Below, piece after piece: positions 23,653 to 31,599 of a stretch of DNA of 32,132 nucleotides. Position 1 is the stretch's first letter. Every line of letters starts with the position of its first letter. Location of the stretch: contig UCIA01000041.1 in assembly GCA_900472295.1 (NCBI GenBank), forward strand, positions 4,994-37,125, given 5' to 3'. The notes under the pieces were generated by a model. That model was given only the letters and a program-made list of their open reading frames with translations, ran no database searches and was not told the DNA's origin. The translations under genes and the position numbers were made by a program. Origin of the DNA: Hyphomicrobiales bacterium (GTDB taxonomy: Bacteria; Pseudomonadota; Alphaproteobacteria; Rhizobiales; Rhizobiaceae).

Positions 23653-23955
23653 TCAAGGCTGCGGTTCGGTCGCCTCCCCGTCTGCCTCAGTTGCCAAGCC
23701 AACGACATGATGGACCAGGAAGACATCGACGTAGTACGCCACCTCGTCGCGCGGCATCGGTAGCTTGCCGGCGAGGTCGGTAGCTAGCCAACTGTCGATG
23801 TATTCACCCGCATCCCAGAGGCTTCGGGTCAGTTCCTTATTGTCGGGTTCAATCCGCTCGATAACCCGCTCGAATGCAGCGTTGGCGGCCTCAATAAGCA
23901 CAGTTCGGTCGGCCCCAGCGACTGGCAAGGACGCGATAATAGCGGTGGAATCCAT
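23653..23955 (-). CDS. Hypothetical small acidic protein (100 aa)
   Basis: I do not recognise this protein. It is acidic and mostly helical (MDSTAIIASLP..., ERVIERIEPDNKELTRSLWD), with a C-terminal segment YYVDVFLVHHVVGL that is hydrophobic but short for a membrane helix. The ATG at 23955 is chosen over one 27 bases upstream because GGAAG sits at proper distance. It is convergent with the HEPN-like gene (20-base gap) and divergent from the cassette starting at 24189. A small acidic protein here could be an antitoxin or anti-defence factor; that is only a guess. Confidence 0.55.
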   Translation of the reverse strand: MDSTAIIASLPVAGADRTVLIEAANAAFERVIERIEPDNKELTRSLWDAGEYIDSWLATDLAGKLPMPRDEVAYYVDVFLVHHVVGLATEADGEATEPQP

Positions 23956-24146
23956 GAGAGGATCTTCCTTTTGGAGTGGCATTCGATGACATCAGCCTGT
24001 CGGTCGCCTATCCGACGGTGGTTCTTAGTGTGGTGGCTGATCAAGGCGCCAGGCGCCACCTTATGCTCACATGCGCGCAAGCAGGATACGCGTGATTTTC
24101 GCAGATGCAATTCTCAATGTCGGGCGGTAACCCTGATTCTGCCGGG

Positions 24147-24164
24147 GCACATCTGTGCTATTGT
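24147..24164 (+). promoter_or_regulatory. Operator-like palindrome next to a -10-like box
   Basis: GCACA-TC-TGTGC (24147-24158) is directly followed by TATTGT (24159-24164), a possible -10 box 24 bases before the start of the four-gene cassette. A symmetrical site touching the -10 would suit repression. The -35 (TTCTGC at about 24137) is poor, so this is tentative. Confidence 0.25.
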
Positions 24165-24188
24165 CCGAGGTCACATATGGGGGGTGCT

Positions 24189-24686
24189 ATGACAGATTTG
24201 TCCGCGAAGACAGATAAGGAGATCGAGAACTTCATCCGGAACCACGAGCAGAAGGGCGCTACATCCCTACCGTTCTATCATGACCTTCTGGAGGAGCGGG
24301 CCAGGCGCAGCCAAGCCAAGCATAAGCTCGATATCGACAAGTCGCTTGCTCTCCTGCGCCAGGCTGCAATCGAACAACGATGCGTAACATATGGGGATCT
24401 GGCCAAGGCCAGTGGTGTTGCATGGAGCCAGGCTCACCGTCGGATCAGTGGCGCAAACGGCCACTTGGACCGGTTGCTCGATGTCTGCCACGCCCGTGGT
24501 CTGCCGCTGTTGACGGCCCTCTGTGTCAACCAGGGCGGCTTGAAAACAGGCGAGCTTGAAGAATACTCGCTGGCCGGGTTCGCGGCAGGCGCCCGACGCC
24601 TGGGAATTCCGGTCGTCGATGAGTTGGCCTTTCATCACGAATGCCGCGACGCCTCCTGGACATGGGGTCGCGATCAGTCGCAGTGA
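24189..24686 (+). CDS. Winged-helix/MGMT-like DNA-binding-type protein (165 aa)
   Basis: The centre (residues 64-90) reads RCVTYGDLAKASGVAWSQAH. It resembles the TYG-DLA winged-helix segment seen in alkyltransferase-like (MGMT C-domain) proteins and in many uncharacterised bacterial proteins. LPLLTALCVNQ (105-115) after it is also typical of the latter group. The alkyltransferase PCHR active site is absent, so no DNA repair activity is expected. A helical N-terminus with HDLLEERARRSQ precedes. The ATG at 24189 has a GGGG site upstream. It lies 15 bases before the DUF4238 gene and is probably the first gene of the cassette; a regulatory or DNA-recognition role is inferred. Confidence 0.55.
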   Translation: MTDLSAKTDKEIENFIRNHEQKGATSLPFYHDLLEERARRSQAKHKLDIDKSLALLRQAAIEQRCVTYGDLAKASGVAWSQAHRRISGANGHLDRLLDVCHARGLPLLTALCVNQGGLKTGELEEYSLAGFAAGARRLGIPVVDELAFHHECRDASWTWGRDQSQ

Positions 24687-24701
24687 CCGTCATCTGACGC
24701 C

Positions 24702-25682
24702 ATGGCCCTTGATCACTACGTTTCGCAGGTCCACCTCAAGCGCTTCTATTCGCCGGCGCTCGATGGGCTCATGTATGCCATCCGCAAGAGCGACCTGAAG
24801 AAGTTCACACCCAATGCCAAGGCGGTCTGCCGCATCGATGAAGGCAATACCAACGAGTTCCTGACCGAGCCGCGCGCGATCGAGGAGTTTCTTCGAACGA
24901 TCGAGGGCAAATACAATGTCGCCGTCGAGAGCGTGCGCGCTCGAAAGATCGAAGCCAACACGATTTACACCATCGCCGGCTTCACTTGCTATGTGATGAT
25001 TTGCGCGCCCGCCGGCCTCCGGATTTTTGCTGAACCCTTGAAGGGCATAGTGGAACTCACGGCCGAGCTGCTCGACGGCATGGGCGCCCTCCCGGCGCCG
25101 CCACCGGAATTAGGCGGCGAGAATCTGACCGAGCTTCTCAAGTCCGGTGCGGTGAAGGCTGCCATCGACCCGAAGTATCCCAACGCCATCGGCGTTGCCA
25201 ATATCCTCCAGCGCGTCGCCGTTTTCGGCAACTTCACCTGGGAAGTTCTCATCAACGAACACGCGGATTGTCCGTTCTTGACCAGTGACTATCCGGTCGC
25301 GATCGAGACCACCGACGATCCTCGCCTGCTCAACCGGATTGTACCGCTGGCCCCGGACCTCGCCATCCGTATCGTGCCAAACTTTCGCCTCGATCGCAGG
25401 CAGGCGGATTTCGAATTCCGGCAGTTCAAGGCTCGCTACCGCGCAGTCGCGCGTAACGAAGTGGTCGACATCAATCGCCTGATTGTCCGGTCGGCCGAGG
25501 ACACCGTGTTTTATCGCGACGACGCCCCCTGGATCCCGCCGTTCATCGAGAAAAACAGGGACTTTCGGATTGAGATGCAGAATACCCGCGTGGCTACCCC
25601 AGCCGGCACCATGCAGGTGTCAGGGCAAATTATCCGCACCCGGAGTGACACGGGCGTCAAGGCATCGGAACCGTCAGCATGA
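24702..25682 (+). CDS. DUF4238 domain protein (326 aa)
   Basis: The family signature is clear. H5-Y-V-S-Q-V-H-L-K-R-F15 at the N-terminus matches the HY.PQ.yL..F pattern. PFLTSDYPV at 191-199 and the VPLAP segment at 214-218 match the conserved SD.P and PLsP motifs. DUF4238 proteins are widespread, often beside defence or mobile genes, but their biochemical function is not established; the conserved His and Asp suggest an enzyme. There is no signal peptide. The stop overlaps the next start codon by 4 bases (ATGA), so translation of the two is probably coupled. Confidence 0.8.
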   Translation: MALDHYVSQVHLKRFYSPALDGLMYAIRKSDLKKFTPNAKAVCRIDEGNTNEFLTEPRAIEEFLRTIEGKYNVAVESVRARKIEANTIYTIAGFTCYVMICAPAGLRIFAEPLKGIVELTAELLDGMGALPAPPPELGGENLTELLKSGAVKAAIDPKYPNAIGVANILQRVAVFGNFTWEVLINEHADCPFLTSDYPVAIETTDDPRLLNRIVPLAPDLAIRIVPNFRLDRRQADFEFRQFKARYRAVARNEVVDINRLIVRSAEDTVFYRDDAPWIPPFIEKNRDFRIEMQNTRVATPAGTMQVSGQIIRTRSDTGVKASEPSA

Positions 25683-26164
25683 ACACAGAAGTGTCGGAAC
25701 GCGTCAAAGCCATCCTGGCGGCGGTGAAGCCTCTGGCGGCAGACTACTACCAACTGACCGGAAAGCCGCTTGGCGTGACCGGCGAGGTCGCCGAGTACGT
25801 CGCGGCAACTGTGCTGGGTCTGGAACTATCCCCGCCCCGGACCACAGGCTTTGACGCCATCCGGCAAACACCAGACGGGCCGGAACGCATCCAGATCAAG
25901 GGCCGCGCCTACGACCCGGCCGGCAAACGCAGTCAGCGCATCGGCCAAATCAAGCCAGCGGGCCCCTGCGATACCGTGATGCTGGTGTTGCTGCACAACG
26001 CGACCCTCGACCCGGTGGAGATCTGGGAAGCTCCTTTCCCTGCCGTGGTAGCGCGTTTGGCGGAACCCGGCTCGATTGCCCGCAATGAGCGTGGCGCGTT
26101 GGCGGTGTCCGACTTCAAGCGCCTCGGTCGACGGGTTTGGCCCGCAAGTGAGACACCCACATGA
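25679..26164 (+). CDS. PD-(D/E)xK nuclease-like protein (DUF6998-like, 161 aa)
   Basis: The compact fold signature is seen in order: GEVAE with E36/E39 on the first helix, D59 in TTGFDA, and the Q72-I-K74 core strand (RIQIKGRA). This is the layout of restriction-endonuclease-like domains and close to DUF6998 by eye. The protein is only 161 aa with no separate DNA-binding domain, so it may work with a neighbour. It overlaps the gene before and the gene after by 4 bases each (ATGA), a strong sign of one co-translated unit. No cognate methylase is visible. Nuclease activity is inferred from motifs. Confidence 0.65.
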   Translation: MNTEVSERVKAILAAVKPLAADYYQLTGKPLGVTGEVAEYVAATVLGLELSPPRTTGFDAIRQTPDGPERIQIKGRAYDPAGKRSQRIGQIKPAGPCDTVMLVLLHNATLDPVEIWEAPFPAVVARLAEPGSIARNERGALAVSDFKRLGRRVWPASETPT

Positions 26165-26922
26165 GCAACTACGTGCTGTTTCAGATGTGGGAGCCCTACC
26201 GGCAGTCCCTTATCAAGAGCCATCAGTTCTATGTCGAACAGGCCCGCAAACGCGTGCTGTCCCAGTTCGAGAACTTGGAACAGGAGGCCGACAAGGCTGG
26301 GGAAGAATGGCTGGAGCAGAGCAGCGACCGGTTTGATCCCGATCGCCATGATCCCGGAGATTTCTACGAGGCGGCCCACGACTTCAGCATCGAGTTTTAC
26401 CAGCTCCTGAGCGACATGCGGGACCAGACCCGCCTGAGCGTCACTGCCGGGATGTTCCATGAGTGGGACAAAAAACTCCGCGACTGGCTGGTGCGAGAAA
26501 TCCAGCACTGGCATCACGGCGATACGGTGCCCGCGAAGGTCTGGTCGGCGGATTTCGGCAAGATTGCGGACCTGCTGGAGAGTTTTGGCTGGAAGCTCCG
26601 GAGCACGGATTACTTCAAGACGCTCGACGCATGCCGCGTCGTCGTGAACGTTTATAAGCACGGCGACGGACCATCCCTGAAAGACCTCAAACAGCACTAC
26701 CCCGAGTATCTCGACGATCCGCTCAAGGGCGTGCGGCCCTCGTGGTCAGAGAAGCTGGTCAACCACACGCACCTCAAGGTGACCGATGACCAGTTCCAGG
26801 CGTTCTCGGATGCGATCATCGCGTTCTGGCGCGACGTCCCGGAAAATGTCTCTGGGGGCGAGGAACAGGTCCCTGACTGGTTTGAAAAAGCGATTCTGAG
26901 CGATCGCGCCGTCAAACGATAG
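26161..26922 (+). CDS. Hypothetical protein with R-N-KH signature (253 aa), possible HEPN-like
   Basis: This is a helical, charged protein rich in W, H and acidic residues, with no signal peptide. The segment LDACRVVVNVYKHGDG (155-170) has R159, N163, K166 and H167. That R...N..KH(G) pattern occurs in several HEPN-superfamily-like helical families, where it forms an RNase or fold centre. The spacing is not the strict R-x4-6-H, so the assignment is tentative. It is the last gene of the coupled run and ends 26 bases before the stop of the convergent adhesin-like gene, with no clear terminator between. Its position beside a nuclease-like gene suggests an effector or partner. Confidence 0.6.
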   Translation: MSNYVLFQMWEPYRQSLIKSHQFYVEQARKRVLSQFENLEQEADKAGEEWLEQSSDRFDPDRHDPGDFYEAAHDFSIEFYQLLSDMRDQTRLSVTAGMFHEWDKKLRDWLVREIQHWHHGDTVPAKVWSADFGKIADLLESFGWKLRSTDYFKTLDACRVVVNVYKHGDGPSLKDLKQHYPEYLDDPLKGVRPSWSEKLVNHTHLKVTDDQFQAFSDAIIAFWRDVPENVSGGEEQVPDWFEKAILSDRAVKR

Positions 26923-26948
26923 ACAGGTCTTCATTGACCGCCGCCCCG

Positions 26949-29900
26949 TTAGGGTCGGCAGTAGTAGGGACGGCCGTTCATGAATTTCGTGGTGCCGTAG
27001 GTGGCCGGGCCGCAGGTGATATCGGGGCTATCCGCTAGCTGTAAGGCGGTGGCAGAGACCGTGCCGGAAATTTCGAGGGCGACAGTGGGGGTGGCAGTGC
27101 CGATGCCAACATTGCCCTCCACCAGCAAGCCGTTGGTCGGTGCCGCTACGCTCTTAAACGTGTTGCCGATTACAGTCCCGCCGAGGACCGCGAGCTTATT
27201 GGCGCCGCTAAGCCCGGAAGTGCTGGTGCTGCCAAGCATGAGCAGCCCAGCAATGTGGCTGGTGAAGCCGTTGTTGCCAAACAGCCTAACGCCCAGGCTA
27301 TTACCGCTGTAGAGCATCAGTGTGCTGGTGCTAACGAGGCCGCCAGCGGAGAGGCTGCCGGTGACGCTAACATCGTTGAAACGGGCAAGGCCGGTGGTAG
27401 AGATGCCGCCCGCAACCCAGATGCCATTGTAATAATAGCCGGTTGTGACGCCAGCTTCGGTGATACTGATGGAATTGCTGTTGCCGTTGGCAATGACTTT
27501 AACGGTGTTGGAGACGATACGGTCGGAGCCCGCCGCGACGACGCCGGTGAGGCCGGAGCCATCACCCACAAAGGTCCCGGAGATGGTTCCCGAAACCTCA
27601 AGATTGGCGGTGGGGCTTGTGACATTGATGCCTATTTTGGATTTGAGGCCTGTGCCTCCCCCGAGGTTACCGAAGATGGCGTTACCGATGTTGAGCTGGC
27701 TGTCCCCGGTATTGGAATAGGGTGAGGTGTTAGCACCGATGACGATGTTGCTGTTGCCGGTGGTGATACCTGCGCCGGAGTTGTAGCCAAGGATGGTGTT
27801 AGAGGAACCGGTGGTGAGTGCGCCACCGGCCGAGGAGCCGAAGAGGCTGTTTTGGGAGTAGGCGGCGGTGTTACTAATACCAGAGCCTGCAAAGTAGCCA
27901 AAGGCCGCGTTGTCGGCGCCCCCGACCTTGAATTGCATGGCGTAGTTACCGCTGGCGGTGTTGCGGTCTCCGCTGTTGTAGGAAGCTGTCTGGAAGCCGA
28001 TAGCCGTAAGGTTAGCGCCGGTGTTGTAGCGAGCCGCCCCGTAGCCGAGGGCGTTCACGCCGAGGCCGGTGTTTAACTGACCTGCATAATGACCAACGGC
28101 GACAACACTGTTGGCGGTGTTATTCTGAGCAGCCTGATAGCCAATGGCAGTGACGTTGAGGCCCGAGTTGGTTTGCCCCGCACCATACCCCACTGCCGAG
28201 AGAAAGTTCCCCGTGTTGTTCTGGGCTGAACTGCTACCGACAGCAGTGACATTGCTGGCGGAGTTGGTTTGGGCTGCACTAGCGCCGATAGCGGTGACAT
28301 TGCTCCCAGAACTGGCTGTGGCCGCGACGTAGCCGACCGCTGTCATGCCGGAAGCGGCGTTGCTCTGGCCGGCGCCATATCCCACGACGGTGGAATAGTT
28401 ACCGGAGTTGGTGTAGCCCGCCAAATAGCCGATGGCTGTGGTGTACAGGCCAGAGTTACCCTGTGCCGCACCGCCGCCAACCGCCGTGAGATAGTCGCTC
28501 GTATTAGAATAGGCCGCTTGATACCCTATCGCGGTGACGTCGCTGGCCGAGTTGGTTCGCGCGGCGCTTGCCCCGATGGCGGTCACACGGCTGCCGAGGC
28601 CACTGATGGCGGCATTCTGACCTACGCCAATGTTGCTGGTGCCGGTAACAATATCAATCAACCCACGAACGGTGAGGACGCCGTTGGGGCTCATGGTGGC
28701 CACGGAAGTGCCGGAAATAATCCGATCGGTTGCGGCCACCGTGCCGGAGGTGTTGACGAGGGAAGCCCAGCCGGTGCCGTCGCAGGTCTGGAAGGTGGTG
28801 CTGATGTAGCGGATGGCGCCAGCGCGGTTGGCGTCACAGATGTTGAGCGTGGTGGAAGTTTCACTACCCATGCGGATGGAGCCGTTGACGTGGAGGCTGG
28901 TGGAGGGGGCAGTGGTGCTGATACCGACGCGGATCGGGGCATTGCCGGTTTGGTTGACCATGATAACCCGCCCTTGGTTGGTGCCGAAAGCATCGTTGGG
29001 CGCGATGTAGATATCGTAGCCAGCCGTTCCATAGATAAGACCGCGCTGGCCAGCGCCGTAAAGCTCGATGCCCGCATTACCGCCGTTGCCAACACTCATG
29101 GTGCGGATGAAGCTGTCGCCGGCCGTGCCGACACGGAGGGTTCCTGAGACGTGCAGGGTAGCGGACGGTGTGGCCATGCCGCCAATGCCGACCCAGGTTG
29201 AGCTGGCCCCGCCCCCTAAGATCACCATGCGTTCCGTGGCACCTGTCGTGAAGGAAATGCTGCTGCCATTGTTGGCGACAACGTTGGTGGTGCCTGACGT
29301 GATGCGGTCGATGGTGGAGGAGACCCCGGCTGTGGCGAGCGGTTCCCAGCCGTTCGAGGCGCTCTGACAGATGTTAAAGGCGCCAGAGGTGTAGCGGATA
29401 GCGCCCAGGCGGTTTGCGTCACAGGCTTCGCCGCCGTTGGCGATGCGGATGGTGCCGGAGATGTCGAGGCGGGTATCAGCCGTTGCCTTGCCGATGGCGA
29501 CGGTGCCGCTGTTCTGGATGTACATGTATGGGCTGGTTCCCTTGGCCACGACCAGAAGTTCTCCCGAGGTGTTGTTCTGCTTAAGGGTGAGAACCGGACC
29601 ACTTCCCGAGGAGCTCGTGTTTTCCATGAAGACGTTGCCACGGTTACCGCTGAACTGCTTGAAAACCGCACCAAAGCTGGTATCTCCGGACCCAATCGTG
29701 TTGGCGTTAACCCAGAGCAATGCCTTTGAGGGAATTGTGACAGGATTGCCGATGGTTACCGAAGCGCTGCTCGTGTTGACAGTACCGACGGCCAGGTCTC
29801 CCGCGACGTAGCCATTGGTGCCAGAGATGGGGCCGGTGGTGCTGACGCCGCCAGCGACCCAGACGCCGCCGTAGTAGTAGCCGGTGGTGACGCCAGATTC

Positions 29901-30980
29901 TGTGATGGAAATGCTGTTGGAATTGCCGTTGGCGATGACCTGGGCGGTGCCGGAGGTAATGCGGTCCGCTGTCGCGACAGTGCTGGAAGTGTCGGCAAGG
30001 TTGGCCCAGCCGCCGCTGCCGTAGCAAACTTGGAAGGTACCGCCGGTGTAGCGGATGGCGCCAGAGCGGTTGTTGTCGCAGGCTTCCCCGCCATTGGCGA
30101 TACGCAGGGTGCCGGAGACGTGGAGGGTGGTCGAGGGATTGGAGTTGTTGGCGCCCATACCCACGCGGCTGTTGCTGGTAATGACCATTTGGATGGGATC
30201 GCCGTTCCAACCGGTGAAGTAGATATTATTGACCGAGCTGGTTGCCGCGGTAGTTCCGGCTTGGAAATAAGAAGCCGTGGAATTTCCAAACATTTTAGCG
30301 GGATAGGCTCCGGCGGTATCGTAGCGAATGGTACCGTTGAGATGGAGTGTGTTGCTTGGGTCGGTGGTTCCGATGCCGACGTTGCCAGCGTTGGTGATAG
30401 CCATTTTTGCGGTATTGCTGGTGTAGATTTGGAAGTCATGGTTGGAGAATGTTCCGACCAAACCCCAGGATGCGCCACCGACCAGCATTGAAGTGGCACC
30501 ACCATTCCCCCGACTTACGAGTAAGTTGGGACTAGTGTTGGGTTGGTACAGCTGCAAATTACCATTGAAATAGCCGTTGGTGGCGGAGATGGGGCCGGTG
30601 GTGGAGACGCCGCCAGCTACAAGCTTGCCGCCATAGAAATAGCCGGTGGTGACGCCCGCTTCGGTGATGCTGATAGAGTTGCTGTTGCCATTGGCAATGA
30701 CCTGAGCGGTCCCGCTGATAATACGATCGGCCGAGGCGCCAACAAGGCCGGTCAATCCAGACCCATCCCCCACAAACTTGCCAGTGATGGTCGAGCCACT
30801 GACTGTGGGCGCGTCGGCCGGGCACCCGATATCGCCCCGGCTTGCCTCGCCGTAGCAAAGGCGGTGGTCACTCACGCCCATGGTGCTGGAGATGTTGGCG
30901 ACAACGCCCCAGTCCTGTGCCCACGCCGGCGCCGCCATGAGCATGGCGGCGAAGAGCAGGAAGCGACATAAGCGGGACAT
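26949..30980 (-). CDS. Large secreted fibre/adhesin-like repeat protein (1343 aa)
   Basis: A Sec signal peptide is clear (MSRLCRFLLFAAMLMAAPAWA, cut before QDWG); the frame is open 93 bases further up but this start carries the signal. The mature part is modular. Copies of DRIxSGTAQVIANGNSNSI with VTTGYxYGG recur, as do TLHVSGTLRIANGGEACD blocks followed by RxGAIRYTxGxFxxC. Both are typical of phage tail-fibre and fibrous surface proteins. Residues about 800-1023 are a YadA-head-like roll of 16-residue repeats. The C-terminus (TCGPATYGTTKF...YYCRP) has no YadA membrane anchor or autotransporter barrel, so the anchoring route is unknown. It is probably extracellular, perhaps trimeric. Its divergent neighbour is another secreted repeat protein. 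Confidence 0.75.
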   Translation of the reverse strand: MSRLCRFLLFAAMLMAAPAWAQDWGVVANISSTMGVSDHRLCYGEASRGDIGCPADAPTVSGSTITGKFVGDGSGLTGLVGASADRIISGTAQVIANGNSNSISITEAGVTTGYFYGGKLVAGGVSTTGPISATNGYFNGNLQLYQPNTSPNLLVSRGNGGATSMLVGGASWGLVGTFSNHDFQIYTSNTAKMAITNAGNVGIGTTDPSNTLHLNGTIRYDTAGAYPAKMFGNSTASYFQAGTTAATSSVNNIYFTGWNGDPIQMVITSNSRVGMGANNSNPSTTLHVSGTLRIANGGEACDNNRSGAIRYTGGTFQVCYGSGGWANLADTSSTVATADRITSGTAQVIANGNSNSISITESGVTTGYYYGGVWVAGGVSTTGPISGTNGYVAGDLAVGTVNTSSASVTIGNPVTIPSKALLWVNANTIGSGDTSFGAVFKQFSGNRGNVFMENTSSSGSGPVLTLKQNNTSGELLVVAKGTSPYMYIQNSGTVAIGKATADTRLDISGTIRIANGGEACDANRLGAIRYTSGAFNICQSASNGWEPLATAGVSSTIDRITSGTTNVVANNGSSISFTTGATERMVILGGGASSTWVGIGGMATPSATLHVSGTLRVGTAGDSFIRTMSVGNGGNAGIELYGAGQRGLIYGTAGYDIYIAPNDAFGTNQGRVIMVNQTGNAPIRVGISTTAPSTSLHVNGSIRMGSETSTTLNICDANRAGAIRYISTTFQTCDGTGWASLVNTSGTVAATDRIISGTSVATMSPNGVLTVRGLIDIVTGTSNIGVGQNAAISGLGSRVTAIGASAARTNSASDVTAIGYQAAYSNTSDYLTAVGGGAAQGNSGLYTTAIGYLAGYTNSGNYSTVVGYGAGQSNAASGMTAVGYVAATASSGSNVTAIGASAAQTNSASNVTAVGSSSAQNNTGNFLSAVGYGAGQTNSGLNVTAIGYQAAQNNTANSVVAVGHYAGQLNTGLGVNALGYGAARYNTGANLTAIGFQTASYNSGDRNTASGNYAMQFKVGGADNAAFGYFAGSGISNTAAYSQNSLFGSSAGGALTTGSSNTILGYNSGAGITTGNSNIVIGANTSPYSNTGDSQLNIGNAIFGNLGGGTGLKSKIGINVTSPTANLEVSGTISGTFVGDGSGLTGVVAAGSDRIVSNTVKVIANGNSNSISITEAGVTTGYYYNGIWVAGGISTTGLARFNDVSVTGSLSAGGLVSTSTLMLYSGNSLGVRLFGNNGFTSHIAGLLMLGSTSTSGLSGANKLAVLGGTVIGNTFKSVAAPTNGLLVEGNVGIGTATPTVALEISGTVSATALQLADSPDITCGPATYGTTKFMNGRPYYCRP
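27912..28583 (-). repeat. Fourteen 16-residue (48-bp) YadA/Hep_Hag-like repeats
   Basis: From TAIGASAARTNSASDV onward the protein advances in unbroken 16-residue steps of the form TAIGYxAGxxNSGxxV, about 14 times without insertion. The period and the Gly/Ala/Asn pattern fit a left-handed beta-roll as in YadA heads. The uninterrupted spacing suggests expansion and contraction by recombination. Confidence 0.85.
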
Positions 30981-31154
30981 ACCCCAATCTAGCGCAACCT
31001 CAACCGCTTGGCGTTGCCGGTGCTGCCAATTGGGGCAACCGCCGTTGCTGCTCCGCCACGTGGCCTGTTCCACCTAGGCCGACTTCGCTGGTCCCACGGC
31101 CACCACGCTTTGATGGGCCCGCCCGAAATCGAAACGGTTAAGTGCAGCAAGCGC

Positions 31155-31436
31155 TTAAAAGGCCGCCCTGTCGGACGGCTTCCGGCAGACTCTGAACTGG
31201 ACCATCATAAGGATATCGCCGCTGACAGTAGCCATGACGTTGGATTGCTGGGTGATGGCACCAGGTACGGTTACCGCCATCGAAACCGTGGTAGACGATA
31301 GACGATGTGCCTGTGCCGGACGTCCGGAAGCCGGGCAGGATGTCGCGCAGGTTGCTCTGGTCCACGCTGGTGGACCAGCTGGCAGCCAGAATGGCGTTGT
31401 TCACCAGAACTCCAGCCAGGCCGTAAGATCGGCCAT
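31155..31436 (-). pseudogene. Frameshifted remnant of an unknown gene
   Basis: On the minus strand three protein-like pieces join only if two frame changes are allowed. INAMADLTAWLEFW comes first, then NNAILAASWSTSVDQSNLRD...TSSIVYHGFDG in another frame. AVTVPGAITQQSNVMATV...FRVCRKPSDRAAF returns in the first frame and ends at a stop (31155-31157). The frames look coding but no start with a ribosome site is seen. It may be the 3' part of a surface or pilin-like gene displaced by recombination; the identity is a guess. Confidence 0.35.
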
Positions 31437-31565
31437 GGCGTTGATAAGTGGCAATTTTTAGTTTCCGACTCTAAACAGCAACTTCATAAACCTGTAATTG
31501 TTGCTATAAAGATACTCCCAACACTGCCAAAACTACCAGGTAATATTTAAAATACTTAAATACTC

Positions 31566-31593
31566 TTGAAAATATCATCCGCAACTCTATAAT
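31566..31593 (+). promoter_or_regulatory. Promoter with near-leaderless start
   Basis: TTGAAA (31566-31571), a 16-base spacer and a perfect TATAAT (31588-31593) lie directly upstream of the ATG at 31600. Only 6 bases separate the -10 box and the start codon, so transcription would begin at or next to the ATG. No Shine-Dalgarno sequence is present. Confidence 0.6.
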
Positions 31594-31599
31594 TATATT

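Larger units (their letters stand above)
30981..31599. other. Gap between the divergent secreted-protein genes
   Basis: These 619 bases contain a GC-rich half (to about 31440) with a broken gene remnant (31155-31436). An AT-rich half follows, with the promoter of the Cys-rich protein gene. No clear promoter for the adhesin-like gene was found by eye. Confidence 0.5.

Noticed and set aside
24189..24686. An O6-alkylguanine DNA alkyltransferase
   Set aside because: The TYGDLA winged-helix-like segment is present but the PCHR active-site motif is missing, so only the fold resemblance is kept.
26949..30980. A classical trimeric autotransporter (YadA family)
   Set aside because: The head-like repeats fit, but the C-terminal membrane anchor is absent; the protein ends in a Cys-containing YYCRP tail.
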